Shown piece by piece: positions 32,997-41,484 of a DNA stretch of 64,000 bases. Source of the stretch: Streptomyces sp. NRRL S-350 (lineage in GTDB: Bacteria; Actinomycetota; Actinomycetes; Streptomycetales; Streptomycetaceae); the NCBI RefSeq assembly GCF_000719705.1, contig NZ_JOHO01000046.1:28804-92803 (forward strand), read 5' to 3'. The notes under the pieces are model-generated. The model was given only the letters and a program-made list of their open reading frames with translations, did no database searches and was not told the DNA's origin. The position numbers were made by a program, and so were the translations under genes. The first letter of the stretch is position 1. Each line of letters opens with the position of its first letter.

Positions 32997-33773
32997 CTAC
33001 TGACCATTACATAATGAGCGACCGGCGACCGTCGACTGCCGGGCCCCCGCCCGTCGTCGGCGGTCGGCGGTCCGCAGCACCAGGACGCGGCGGGCGCGGC
33101 CGTCCTCGGCGGAGGCGCACCGGCGGACCTCGCTGGCGATCCGGCGCTCGCCCAGCGCGTACCGCAGCGGGTCGAGGTGGCCGCAGCGGCGGCCGTGGCC
33201 GTCGCACAGCGGCTGGACCAGGACCTCGCCGTCCGGCGAAGTGACCCGGACCAGCTCGGCCAGGGCGGCCAACTGGCTCTCCGGGCCGAACAGTTCGGGG
33301 TAGGCGAAGAGCAGGTGCCCGCTCAGGGTGAGGGCGAAGGTGCCGTCCGCGAAGGGCAGCCGGGGCAGGGTGGCGGCCACGTACTGCTGCGGGTGCGCGG
33401 CGAGGTCGGCGGCGAACAGCCGGCGGGCCCTGTCCCAGCTGCGCAGGTAGCGCTCGGGCCGGTGGGGGTGGGGCGGGGGGTAGAGGTGCGGGCGGGCGGC
33501 CATCGCGGCGGCCATCGCCGCCCGGGCGGCCCGGGCGCGGTCCGCGACCACGGGCAGCGGCAGCGCGTACGCCGGGTCGGCGGCGATCACCCGGCAGCCC
33601 AGTTCGCGCGCCTCGGCGGCCAGGCCGGCCGCCCCGCCCGGGCAGTCCAGCAGCGGCCCGGGCAGGGCGGCGAGCCGGGCCCGGGTGAGGCCGAACAGGG
33701 CGCAGTACTCGTCGAGCGGACGGGACGTGACCAGGACGTCGTGGGGTGCGGGGTGGATGCCGGTGGCGGACAC
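32997..33773 (-). CDS. SAM-dependent methyltransferase-like protein
   Basis: The 258-residue protein has a Rossmann-like start (LLDCPGGAAGLAAEARELGCRVIAADPAYALP), in which CPGG replaces the usual DxGxG loop. A later FADGTFALTLSGHLLFAYPELFG segment and LVRVTSPDGEVLVQPLCD fit class I methyltransferases. The His/Pro-rich middle (RPHLYPPPHPHRPERYLRSWD) is family-specific. GTG start at 33773. The gene lies directly upstream of the GNAT gene with a 25-bp gap, so cotranscription is possible. Substrate unknown. Confidence 0.65.
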   Translation of the reverse strand: MSATGIHPAPHDVLVTSRPLDEYCALFGLTRARLAALPGPLLDCPGGAAGLAAEARELGCRVIAADPAYALPLPVVADRARAARAAMAAAMAARPHLYPPPHPHRPERYLRSWDRARRLFAADLAAHPQQYVAATLPRLPFADGTFALTLSGHLLFAYPELFGPESQLAALAELVRVTSPDGEVLVQPLCDGHGRRCGHLDPLRYALGERRIASEVRRCASAEDGRARRVLVLRTADRRRRAGARQSTVAGRSLCNGQ

Positions 33774-33905
33774 CCGGTCATCCGAACACGGAGCGGCCCC
33801 GTCCGCATCCGGGGTGCGGACGGGGACGGGGCCGGGGTGCGGACGGCGACGGGGCCGGAGTGCGGACGGCCCGGGGCTCGCGCGGGGCCCGCGGTCAGGG
33901 CCCGC

Positions 33906-34649
33906 TCAGCGGCCGAGCAGGCCCTGGGCGGCGGCCCGGTTGACGTTGGTCAGACCGCGGACCAGCCGCGCGGTGAGGAAGACCACCAGCACCCCGAGCA
34001 GCGAGAACCCGGCGATCTGCCACGTCCCCTCGATGTAGTACACGTGCTGGACGTGGTGGCCGTCGCGGTAGTCGAACAGCCGGTACCCGCGCCAGGGGGT
34101 GTAGGTCGGGAAGACCCAGTGGTAGACCGGGTAGAGCGCCATCAGCCAGCCGAGGAGCAGGAACACCAGCGTCAGGGCGAAGCTGAAGATCGCCCACGGG
34201 AACATCACCACCTGGTAGAGCGCGGCCTTCCAGCCCGAGGCGTCGGCCAGCCGCGCGGTGATCGCGCCCCAACTGCCCGGGCGGACCCGGCGCACCGGCT
34301 TCGGGCCCTGGACGTCCAGGCCCAGCATGCCGCGGACCCGGGCCCGCTCCAGCCGGCCGAAGCCGCGGCAGGCGGTGGTCAGGGCGGCCAGCACGGGCAG
34401 GCCGAGGACGGTGACGAAGGTGCCGAGGCCCAGGCAGAACAGGGTGATCGCGACGGTGAAGCCGGCGATCGCCACCGGCAGGGCGGTGAGCACGTAGCCG
34501 ATCTCGCGGAAGTAGTGCCGGGAGAACGGTGCGAGCCAGAAGGGCGGCGCCTGCTCCGTCCGGCGGGCCCGGGCGTCGGGGCGGAGGTCGTCGCCGTACT
34601 CGCCCAGGACGTCCCAGTCCTGGTCCTGCATGCTTCGGCTGCTGCTCAT
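33906..34649 (-). CDS. Membrane protein with putative sensor domain
   Basis: This 247-residue protein has four predicted membrane segments (YVLTALPVAIAGFTVAITLFCLG; FVTVLGLPVLAALTT; FPWAIFSFALTLVFLLLGWLMALYPV; AGFSLLGVLVVFLTARLV), an extracytoplasmic loop between the last two, and the GRLERARVRGMLGLDV linker. This is the 'putative sensor' domain otherwise fused to Streptomyces histidine kinases, here without a kinase. ATG at 34649 follows GGGGCCGGGAC. Its partner is unknown. Confidence 0.7.
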   Translation of the reverse strand: MSSSRSMQDQDWDVLGEYGDDLRPDARARRTEQAPPFWLAPFSRHYFREIGYVLTALPVAIAGFTVAITLFCLGLGTFVTVLGLPVLAALTTACRGFGRLERARVRGMLGLDVQGPKPVRRVRPGSWGAITARLADASGWKAALYQVVMFPWAIFSFALTLVFLLLGWLMALYPVYHWVFPTYTPWRGYRLFDYRDGHHVQHVYYIEGTWQIAGFSLLGVLVVFLTARLVRGLTNVNRAAAQGLLGR

Positions 34650-34782
34650 GTCCCGGCCCCCGGCCCCTCGTCGTGACGGTCGTTCGCGTCCTGCTGACAT
34701 CACCAAGTCTGGTCGAGGCGCCGGTCGGCGGGGATCCGGGGGCCTGGCGGATCCGGGGTGGGGTTAACCCCCGGTCGGCCGT

Positions 34783-35355
34783 TCAGCGGGCCGGGCCCGG
34801 CCATTCGTCGGCGAGCAGGGAGTAGCGGTACGAGTCGCACCAGACGCCGCCCTTGAACCGGTCGTGCCGCACCCGCCCCTCCGGCCGGAACCCGAGCCCG
34901 GTGAGCACCTTGACGGACGCGGTGTTCGCCACGTCGACCCGGGCGGCCAGCCGGTGCAGGTCCAGGGCGTGGAAGGCGAAGTCGCAGAGCAGGCCGGCGA
35001 TCTCGCCCGCGTAGCCGCGGCCCCGGACGTCGCGGCCGAGGACGTAGCCGAGGTGCGCGGAGCGGAAGCCGCCGAGGGTGAGCGAGGCCTGTGCGACCGG
35101 CGTCGCGTCCTGCGGGTCCTCGGCGGCGGCGAGTTCGGTGACGGCGAGCCGGTAGGTGTCCCGCTCCTCGGCCATCGCCTCCTCCAGGTACAGCTCGATC
35201 TGGTCGGCGCAGGTCTCGCGGTCGAGCGGCTCGAACGGCAGGAAGCGGGTGATCTCCGGATCCCCGAGCAGCGCGTGCAGCGCGTCCACCTCGCCCTCGG
35301 TGTGGTGGTACTCGCGGATGGCCAGCCGGGGGCCGGTGAGTCGTACGGGGACCAT
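34783..35355 (-). CDS. GNAT-family N-acetyltransferase (RimJ/RimL-like)
   Basis: The 190-residue protein has the RimJ/RimL-type pattern: LTGPRLAIREYHHTEGE, HLGYVLGRDVRGRGYAGEIAGLLCDFAF (acetyl-CoA site) and VDVANTASVKVLTGLGFRPEGRVRHD. ATG at 35355 has a TAGGGT about eight bases upstream rather than a ribosome site, suggesting a leaderless message. It is divergent from the gene at 35398, with only 42 bp between. Confidence 0.88.
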   Translation of the reverse strand: MVPVRLTGPRLAIREYHHTEGEVDALHALLGDPEITRFLPFEPLDRETCADQIELYLEEAMAEERDTYRLAVTELAAAEDPQDATPVAQASLTLGGFRSAHLGYVLGRDVRGRGYAGEIAGLLCDFAFHALDLHRLAARVDVANTASVKVLTGLGFRPEGRVRHDRFKGGVWCDSYRYSLLADEWPGPAR

Positions 35356-35397
35356 GGCTGCCGACCCTACCCGCGCCCGGCGGCTACCGTTCGGACT

Positions 35398-36273
35398 ATG
35401 AACGACGAAGACCTGCGGCTCCCCCCGCGCACCAGGGCCGCCGACCTGCTCGACTGGGCGGCCGGGCAGGGCCGCGCGCCGGTGGCCGAGGCGCCGCTGC
35501 GCGCGGTGCTGGCACTGCTGGAGCTGGGCGAGGGCAGGATGCACGACGGCTGGCCCGAACTGACCTCGAACGCGGTGGAGCACCTCCTGTACGAGCGGCT
35601 CCACCTGTACGTCCAACCCGCGCCCGAGGAGGACCCGCTGGCGTACGGCGACGCCGTCCGGCTGCTGGTCGACCACCAGCGGGCGGCCCGTCGGCTCAAC
35701 GCGAAGCGCCAGGAGCGGCTGCACGCGGAGGCCGAGTGGCAGGGCGAGGTCGCGGCCGGGCTGCTGCGCCGCGCCGACCTGGTGACCTGGCCCCGGCTGT
35801 ACGCGCTGCTGCTGCACGCGCACGGGGTCGACGTCACGGACGAGGACGCGGTACGGGCCTGGCTGAGCGGCTTCGCCGAGCTGGCGGAGGAGGAGCGGCT
35901 CGCCGCGTACGAGGCGCTGGCCCCGGCCGGTTGGCTGGACGAGCCGGATCCGCAGGGCTGGGGGCTCGGCCGGGTGCTGTCGGTCGGCATGGCCACCGAC
36001 GGCGCGCGGCGGCTGCTGGAGCAGGGCCTGATGCGGCGCAGCTACCGCAATCTGGCCGAGCTGACCGCGCTGGGCCGGCCGATGCCGGACGAACTGGCCG
36101 GTGACTTCGGGCAGTTCGAGGAGGCGGCGGTCGGGGCGGCGCTCGACCTGTTCGGCGAGTGGACGGTGCCGGGGCTGCCGCGGCTGCTGGTGGAGGAGTT
36201 CCCGGAGCTGGCGCCGGAGCCGGGCCCGGAGGAGATCGACGCGTACCTGGCGCAGCTGCCCGCGGAGGAGTGA
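35398..36273 (+). CDS. Hypothetical protein, helical
   Basis: This 291-residue, strongly acidic and mainly helical protein has no recognised domain. TACCGT lies seven bases before ATG (35398) and there is no ribosome site, so the message is probably leaderless, mirroring the divergent GNAT gene. An inverted repeat just after its stop separates it from the convergent M23 peptidase. Confidence 0.6.
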   Translation: MNDEDLRLPPRTRAADLLDWAAGQGRAPVAEAPLRAVLALLELGEGRMHDGWPELTSNAVEHLLYERLHLYVQPAPEEDPLAYGDAVRLLVDHQRAARRLNAKRQERLHAEAEWQGEVAAGLLRRADLVTWPRLYALLLHAHGVDVTDEDAVRAWLSGFAELAEEERLAAYEALAPAGWLDEPDPQGWGLGRVLSVGMATDGARRLLEQGLMRRSYRNLAELTALGRPMPDELAGDFGQFEEAAVGAALDLFGEWTVPGLPRLLVEEFPELAPEPGPEEIDAYLAQLPAEE

Positions 36274-36297
36274 CGCGCGGTGCCCCCGGCGCGGCGC

Positions 36298-36329
36298 GGC
36301 GCCCCCGGCCGGGTGCGGTCGGGGGCGCC
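36298..36329. terminator. Bidirectional terminator hairpin
   Basis: GGCGCCCCCG (36298-36307) pairs with CGGGGGCGCC (36320-36329) between two convergent genes ending at 36273 and 36339. Confidence 0.65.
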
Positions 36330-36338
36330 GTGCTCGGC

Positions 36339-37220
36339 TCAGGGGGTGAGGCCGCGCTGTTCGAGCCAGGTCTCCGGGTCGACCGGGGCGCCGCCGCCGG
36401 GGCGGACCTCCAGGTGCAGGTGCGGGCCGGTGACGTTGCCGGTCGCGCCGACCTTGCCGATCTGCTGGCCGGGGGTGACGCTGCCGGAGCCCTTGATGAT
36501 CGAGGAGAGGTGGCAGTACCAGATCTCGGTGCCGTCGGGCAGCGTCTCGACGATCCGGTAGCCGTACGAACCGGACCAGCCGGCCGAGGTTATGGTGCCC
36601 TGGCCCAGCGCGTAGACCGGGGTGCCGGTGTCGGCGGCGAAGTCCAGGCCGGTGTGCAGGTGGGCCCAGTACCGGGCGCTCTGGCCGTAGTGCGCGGAGA
36701 GCCGGTAGTCCTTCACCGGGAGGGTGAGCGCGGCGGCCTTGGCCCGCTCGGCTTCGTCGGCGGCCCGCCTGGCCTCTGCCTCCTTGGCGGCGGCCTTGGC
36801 CGCGGCCTCCTGCGCGGCCTGCACGCGGGCGCTCTCCTCGGCGGCGGTGCGCTGGCTGTCGGCCTGCTGCTGGATGCGGGCGGCGAGTGCGAGGCCGGGA
36901 TCGGCGGAGAGGGCGACGGGGGTCTCGTCCGGGGCTTCGACGGCGGGGGCGGCGGCCGGGGTGGCCGAGGCGAAGCCGGTGGCGCCCAGGGTGGCCGCGA
37001 CGGCGGTGACGCCGAGCAGCGGGGAGGCTCCGCGGGTCTGACGCGGCATCCGGTGCCGGTTGGTCTCGGCCTCCGGACCGAAGTCCTCCCGGCCGCCGAA
37101 GCCCTCCGGGCCGAGGCCTTCCGGGCCGACGGCCTCGGGGCCGTCCGGGCCGGGGTGGTCGAGGAGCCGGGTACCGGTTGCGGGGCCGGCCGGGTGTGCC
37201 GGGGTGTGCGTCGACGCCAC
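36339..37220 (-). CDS. Secreted M23 family metallopeptidase
   Basis: This 293-residue protein has a hydrophobic export segment (GVTAVAATLGATGFASATPAA, residues about 68-88) after a long polar start, an Ala/Glu-rich coiled coil (about 110-170) and a C-terminal LytM/M23 domain. The zinc ligands are in HLHTGLDFAADTG and GPHLHLEV. It would cut peptidoglycan peptides during growth or spore germination. GTG at 37220 has AAAGGAG nine bases upstream. A ydaO-type c-di-AMP riboswitch lies in its 5' leader, as known for Streptomyces cell-wall hydrolase genes. Confidence 0.9.
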   Translation of the reverse strand: MASTHTPAHPAGPATGTRLLDHPGPDGPEAVGPEGLGPEGFGGREDFGPEAETNRHRMPRQTRGASPLLGVTAVAATLGATGFASATPAAAPAVEAPDETPVALSADPGLALAARIQQQADSQRTAAEESARVQAAQEAAAKAAAKEAEARRAADEAERAKAAALTLPVKDYRLSAHYGQSARYWAHLHTGLDFAADTGTPVYALGQGTITSAGWSGSYGYRIVETLPDGTEIWYCHLSSIIKGSGSVTPGQQIGKVGATGNVTGPHLHLEVRPGGGAPVDPETWLEQRGLTP

Positions 37221-37235
37221 GGAGGCGCGCTCCTT

Positions 37236-37376
37236 TCCTTCCTTCGCGCCTACCGGGTTAGCTGACGGGTTCGGAGCAGGAAGGTCTCCTACGGCCGGGC
37301 CGGGGCCCCACCGATTCACCCCAAGGAACGTGGTTCCCCGGCTCCCTGACCTGCCCGGAGGCCGGTCGGCGGGATT
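37236..37376 (-). promoter_or_regulatory. ydaO/yuaA-type c-di-AMP riboswitch
   Basis: On the minus strand the leader carries the conserved blocks of this class: GGGAGCCGGGGAACC, TTGGGGTGAAT, CCGTAGGAGACC, CTGCTCCGAACCCGTCAGC and AACCCGGTAGGCG, ending with a purine-rich GAAGGAAGG tail. It sits 16 bases before the GTG of the M23 peptidase. In Streptomyces this riboswitch is generally an OFF switch for cell-wall lytic enzymes when c-di-AMP is high. Confidence 0.9.
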
Positions 37377-37588
37377 AGGCGACGGCGCACGGTGCCGTCC
37401 TGGGTACGGCGTTGACGACCGCGCTGCGTTATCCGACGTTAATCCCAGGAGGCTCCGATTCCAAGCCATCCGTCCGGGAGGGCCGCGGGGCCGGTGATGG
37501 AACGTCGACGAACGGCCCCTCGACCGAGCACCCCATCTGAGTACCCCTACTCATGTGCGGCCCGGCCGGGCGACCGCATCCTGGCGCC

Positions 37589-37879
37589 ATGAGCGCATCG
37601 ATGAAGAACGGCACCACGGCCGCGTACCACGTCCAGGCCGTCCTGTCCTTCGCCCTGTCGGGCACCGCCCTCGCCGCCGGGATCGCCTGTCTGCCGGTCG
37701 GCGGGTGGACCAGGGCCTTCCTCGGGATCGGCCTCCTCTACACCGTCACCTCGGCGTTCACGCTGGCGAAGGTGATCCGGGACCGGCAGGAGTCGAACGA
37801 GATGGTCAGCCGGGTCGACCAGGCCCGGCTGGAGAAGCTGCTCGCCGAGCACGACCCGTTCAAGGTCGAGGGAGTCTGA
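37589..37879 (+). CDS. YiaA/YiaB-type two-helix membrane protein
   Basis: This 96-residue protein has two membrane helices (AAYHVQAVLSFALSGTALAAGIACL; RAFLGIGLLYTVTSAFTLAKVI) connected by a short GGW loop, and a conserved RDRQE stretch at the second helix end, as in the YiaAB family. A charged cytoplasmic tail follows. ATG at 37589 or 37601; neither has a strong ribosome site. Function unknown. Confidence 0.8.
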   Translation: MSASMKNGTTAAYHVQAVLSFALSGTALAAGIACLPVGGWTRAFLGIGLLYTVTSAFTLAKVIRDRQESNEMVSRVDQARLEKLLAEHDPFKVEGV

Positions 37880-37931
37880 GGCAACCGCCCGCCACCGCGC
37901 AACCGTCCGCCACCCCGGTCCGGCCGAGCCC

Positions 37932-37960
37932 TTGACGGCTAAGGCTATTAGCCTTAGCTT
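37932..37960 (+). promoter_or_regulatory. Promoter with palindromic operator in the spacer
   Basis: TTGACG (37932-37937), 17-bp spacer, TAGCTT (37955-37960). The palindrome CTAAGGCT-ATT-AGCCTTAG (37939-37957) fills the spacer and overlaps the -10, the classic place for repression. It drives the hydrolase and TetR genes, so the TetR product is the likely ligand (inference). Confidence 0.7.
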
Positions 37961-38015
37961 TATGCTGTCGGCGGCACCGCCGACGCCCCGCAGCAGCGGA
38001 CCGAGGAGGCCCACC

Positions 38016-38849
38016 ATGAACGCCACCGCCCCGAGCACCCAGTACCTCACCGTCCCCGGCGGCCGGATCGCCTTCGACGACACCCGGCAGGGCGACGGCA
38101 CCCCCGTCGTCCTGCTCCCGGGAATGCTCGACAGCCGCGCCGCCTACCGCCACCTCCGCCCGCTGCTCGTCGCCGCCGGCCACCGGGTCGTCACCATGGA
38201 CCTCCGCGGCTTCGGCGACTCCTCCGTCACCTGGGACGACTACGGCCCGGCCGCCCTCGCCGGCGACGCCCTCGCCCTGCTCGACCACCTCGGCATCGAA
38301 CGCGCCGTCCTCGCCGGGAACTCCTACACCGGGGCGACGGTCGTCAAGGCCGCGGGCGACGCCCCCGAACGGATCGCCGGGATCGCCCTGATCGACGCCT
38401 TCGTCGAGAACCCCCCGCCGGGCGCCCCGATGCGCGCCGTCATGGCCCTGATGGGCGCGGCGATCGTCCGCTGGCCGGCCGTCTGGGGCTTCTACCTGCG
38501 CCGGATGGCCTACCCCGGCGCCAAGCCCGCCGACTTCGACGCGTACGTGGACGGGCTGGTCGCCGCGCTGCGCACCCCGGGCCGCCGGACCGCCACCCGC
38601 GGCTACGTGACCGGGGACTCGGCGCCGACCGGCTGGACCGCCGCCGTACGGTGCCCGGCACTGGTCGTCATGGGCAGCAAGGACCCCGACTTCCCGAAGC
38701 CGGAACTCGTCGCCGACCGGCAGGCCGCGGCCCTGAACGCGCGGAAGGCGATGATCGAAGGGTCCGGGCACTACCCGATGGCCGACAACCCGCAGGCCAC
38801 CGCCGACGCCCTGCTGCCCTTCCTCGCCGAACTCGACCGACCGCGATGA
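38016..38849 (+). CDS. Alpha/beta hydrolase
   Basis: The 277-residue enzyme has the alpha/beta hydrolase layout: VVLLPGMLDSRAAYRHL (oxyanion side), DLRGFGDSS, the nucleophile elbow LAGNSYTG, and GSGHYPMADNPQATADALLPFL with the catalytic His. ATG at 38016 follows GAGGAGG. It is the first gene of a two-gene operon with a TetR regulator. Substrate unknown. Confidence 0.88.
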   Translation: MNATAPSTQYLTVPGGRIAFDDTRQGDGTPVVLLPGMLDSRAAYRHLRPLLVAAGHRVVTMDLRGFGDSSVTWDDYGPAALAGDALALLDHLGIERAVLAGNSYTGATVVKAAGDAPERIAGIALIDAFVENPPPGAPMRAVMALMGAAIVRWPAVWGFYLRRMAYPGAKPADFDAYVDGLVAALRTPGRRTATRGYVTGDSAPTGWTAAVRCPALVVMGSKDPDFPKPELVADRQAAALNARKAMIEGSGHYPMADNPQATADALLPFLAELDRPR

Positions 38850-38907
38850 CGCCCCACCGCCGCCACCGCCGCCACCGGCCCGACGTCCGTACGGAGAACC
38901 CGAAGCC

Positions 38908-39474
38908 ATGCCCCGCGTAGGACTGACCCCCGACCAGGTCGTCGACCACGCCCTCGCCCTCATCGACGAACAGGGCACCGAAGCACTCACCCTGGCCGCC
39001 GTCGCCGCCCGGGCCGGGGTCGCCACCCCCTCGCTGTACAAGCACGTCAGCGGCGGCCTCGCCGAACTGCGGCAGCTGATCGCCGTCCGCGTCACCGGGG
39101 AACTGGCCGACCGGCTCGCGGAAGCCGCGGTCGGCCGCAGCGGGGACGACGCCGTCGCCGCCGTCCTGCGCGCCTACCACGCCTACGCCACCGCCCACCC
39201 GCACCGCTACCAGGCCCTCCCCCAGGCCCCGCAGCCCGACGACGAGCTGGCCCGGGCCGCCGCCCGGCTCGTCGGCGTGATCATCGCCGTGCTCCACGAG
39301 TACGGCCTCGACGGCTCCGAGGCGATCCACGCCGCCCGCACCGTCCGCTCCCTCGCCCACGGCTTCGCCTCCCTCACCACCGCCGGCGCCTTCCAGCTCG
39401 CCGAGGACCTCGCCACCACCCACGACCGCCTCGTCACCACCCTGACCACCGCCCTGCGCACCTGGCCCGCGTAG
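38908..39474 (+). CDS. TetR/AcrR-family regulator
   Basis: This 188-residue protein has an N-terminal TetR helix-turn-helix (LTLAAVAARAGVATPSLYKHVSGGLAELRQL) and a C-terminal ligand domain of the WHG type (SLAHGFASLTTAGAFQLAEDL). ATG at 38908. It lies 58 bp after the hydrolase gene and probably represses the operon through the palindrome at 37939-37957. Confidence 0.88.
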   Translation: MPRVGLTPDQVVDHALALIDEQGTEALTLAAVAARAGVATPSLYKHVSGGLAELRQLIAVRVTGELADRLAEAAVGRSGDDAVAAVLRAYHAYATAHPHRYQALPQAPQPDDELARAAARLVGVIIAVLHEYGLDGSEAIHAARTVRSLAHGFASLTTAGAFQLAEDLATTHDRLVTTLTTALRTWPA

Positions 39475-39809
39475 GGGTGCGGGCCGTGGCGCCCGGGGAG
39501 GGGCCGGGCGCGAGGCGGAGCGGCGGACCCGGCCGGACGACGCGGGGCCGCCGCCCCTGCACCGGACGCCGCCCTTCGGCGACACCGTGCACACACTCCC
39601 CACACATCCTGGGAAGCGAATCGGCCATCCGGCGCGGCCCGGACGCCGGGCGACTGCCCTGCAGGAGCCGGATCGAGGAACCGTCAGGAGTGGCGATCGG
39701 GGCCGAACGACGCCGGGGGGAGGCCGGATTGACTGGATATTGACGAGATCCGGTCACTTGGCGAGATCCGTTCACACCTTCGTAGGATCATCACCCTAGA
39801 ATTCGCGGC
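39475..39809. other. Conservon upstream region
   Basis: I see no gene here. Near the right end two 14-bp direct repeats (CGAGATCCGGTCAC at 39744-39757, CGAGATCCGTTCAC at 39762-39775) stand 18 bp apart. TAGAAT at 39797-39802 lies seven bases before the GTG of cvnA. Confidence 0.6.
39797..39802 (+). promoter_or_regulatory. -10 element of the conservon promoter (leaderless)
   Basis: TAGAAT with only seven bases to the GTG at 39810, so transcription would begin at or next to the start codon. The two direct repeats just upstream would be positioned to bind an activator. Confidence 0.55.
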
Positions 39810-41087
39810 GTGACGATGACTCAGTGGTCCGTAACGGCAACCGGCGTGCTCGCCGTCCTCGCCCTCGTGGCCGCCGCGCGGTACCGCGCCGTGTCCGTCA
39901 CCCAGCGCCGCCGGGCCGACGCCCTCCAGCGCTCGCTGCACGCCGCCGGCGAACAGCTCCTCCTCGAACACAGCCGCCGCGGCGCCGAACTGGCCGCCGT
40001 CCAGCAGGAGCAGGAGCTCACCGCCTCCACCCAGCGGGCCTTCCTCAGCGTCGCGCGCCGGATCCTGGTGATGGCCCACGACCAGCAGGCACTGCTGGAC
40101 GAGATGGAACGCACCCACGACGACCCGGCGCTGCTGGAAGGCCTGCTCAAGGCCGACCACGCGGCCGCCCAACAGGCCCGCCTGGCCCAGACGCTGGCCG
40201 TGCTGTGCGGCGCGCGGGCCGGCCGGCACTGGCCGGAGCCCGTCGCCCTGGAGGACGTCGTCCGCGGCGCCCAGTCCCGCATCCTGCCCTTCCAGCGCGT
40301 GGTGGTCCGCAGCCGGATCGAGACCGCGGTGGTCGGCGCCGCGGCCGAAGCGCTGATCCACGCGATCGCCGAACTGCTGGACAACGCCACCCGCTACTCC
40401 CCGCCCAGCACCCAGGTGTTCGTCACCCTGATGCCGGTCCACAACGGCGCCGTCATCGAGATCGACGACGGCGGCGTCGGCATGCCCGAACAGGCCGTCG
40501 CCAAGGCCGCCGCCGCGCTCGCCGGCGGCAGCACCCTGGAGGTCTCCCGACTCGGCGAGGTACCGCAGTTGGGCCTGGCCGCCGTCGGCCGGCTGGCCGA
40601 GCAGTACGGCTTCCGGGTCACCCTCAGCTCGGCCCCCTCACCGTACGGCGGCGTGCGCGTGGTCGTCCTGCTGCCGAACGCGCTGCTCACCGAGCCGCTG
40701 CCGCCCACCGTCCCCGGCCTCGGGCCGGACGACCGGGCGTTCACCTTCGATCCCCGGCCGGCCTCCCCCGCCGGCCACCCCCTGGTGGACACCCCACCGC
40801 CCGGACGGCCCGCCGTCGCGGGCGACACCCCGCCGCCACTGCCCCGCCGGAGCCACCGGCGCGACCGCACCGGCCGCCGCGCCCAGCACGCCGCTCCCCC
40901 GGCGCCGCCCGCCCCGCCGTACCGCTCGGCCCGGGACGCGCAGGCGTTCATGGCGATGTTCCAGGCCGGGACGGCCAGCGGCCGATCCGCCGCCCGGGGC
41001 CAGGCCCAGGCCCAGTCCGACCCTTCCCTGCCCGCTTCCCCCCGCCTTCCCCAGCGCTCCGGAGAGTTCCATGACCACCACCCCTGA
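39810..41087 (+). CDS. cvnA: Conservon protein CvnA (histidine-kinase-like ATPase)
   Basis: This 425-residue protein has one N-terminal membrane helix (VLAVLALVAAARY), a helical segment resembling a dimerisation domain (FLSVARRILVMAHDQQALLDEME) and an HATPase domain: N box IAELLDNATRYSPPS, G1 box IDDGGVGMPE and LGLAAVGRLAEQYG. A Pro/Ala-rich tail of about 130 residues follows. Conservons form membrane complexes resembling G-protein signalling in streptomycetes. GTG at 39810 is probably a leaderless start. The next gene overlaps by 17 bases. Confidence 0.88.
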   Translation: MTMTQWSVTATGVLAVLALVAAARYRAVSVTQRRRADALQRSLHAAGEQLLLEHSRRGAELAAVQQEQELTASTQRAFLSVARRILVMAHDQQALLDEMERTHDDPALLEGLLKADHAAAQQARLAQTLAVLCGARAGRHWPEPVALEDVVRGAQSRILPFQRVVVRSRIETAVVGAAAEALIHAIAELLDNATRYSPPSTQVFVTLMPVHNGAVIEIDDGGVGMPEQAVAKAAAALAGGSTLEVSRLGEVPQLGLAAVGRLAEQYGFRVTLSSAPSPYGGVRVVVLLPNALLTEPLPPTVPGLGPDDRAFTFDPRPASPAGHPLVDTPPPGRPAVAGDTPPPLPRRSHRRDRTGRRAQHAAPPAPPAPPYRSARDAQAFMAMFQAGTASGRSAARGQAQAQSDPSLPASPRLPQRSGEFHDHHP

Positions 41088-41484
41088 TCTCGGCTGGCTG
41101 CTCGCCGACATCATCGCCGTCCCCCAGGTCCAGCACGCCGTCGTCGTCTCCAACGACGGCCTGGAGATCGGGCGCAGCGCGGGCATCGCGCGCGATGACG
41201 CCGAACGGCTCGCCGCCGCCTGCTCCGGACTGCAGTCGCTGGCCCGCGGCGTCGCGGCGGGCTTCGGCGGCCAGGGCAGCGCCACCCGCCAGATCGTCAT
41301 CGAGTACGGCGGCGGCTACCTGTTCGTCGTCGCCGCCGGGGCCGGCGCGCACCTGGCCGTGGTGACCGGCGAGGCGGTCGACGCCGGCCTGGTCGCGTAC
41401 CAGATGCAGGTCCTGGTCGAGCGGATCGGCAGCCACCTCACCAGCCCGCCGCGCGTCGACCACGCGGCGGGGGGGCACCGGTGA
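41071..41484 (+). CDS. cvnB: Conservon protein CvnB (roadblock/LC7)
   Basis: The 137-residue protein is a roadblock/LC7 domain: LGWLLADIIAVPQVQHAVVVSNDGLEIG, SGLQSLARGVAAGFG and the YLFVVAAGAGAHLAVV strand pair. In conservons it may regulate the GTPase CvnD. ATG at 41071 lies within the end of cvnA after GGAGAG; the stop overlaps the next start by four bases. Confidence 0.9.
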   Translation: MTTTPDLGWLLADIIAVPQVQHAVVVSNDGLEIGRSAGIARDDAERLAAACSGLQSLARGVAAGFGGQGSATRQIVIEYGGGYLFVVAAGAGAHLAVVTGEAVDAGLVAYQMQVLVERIGSHLTSPPRVDHAAGGHR

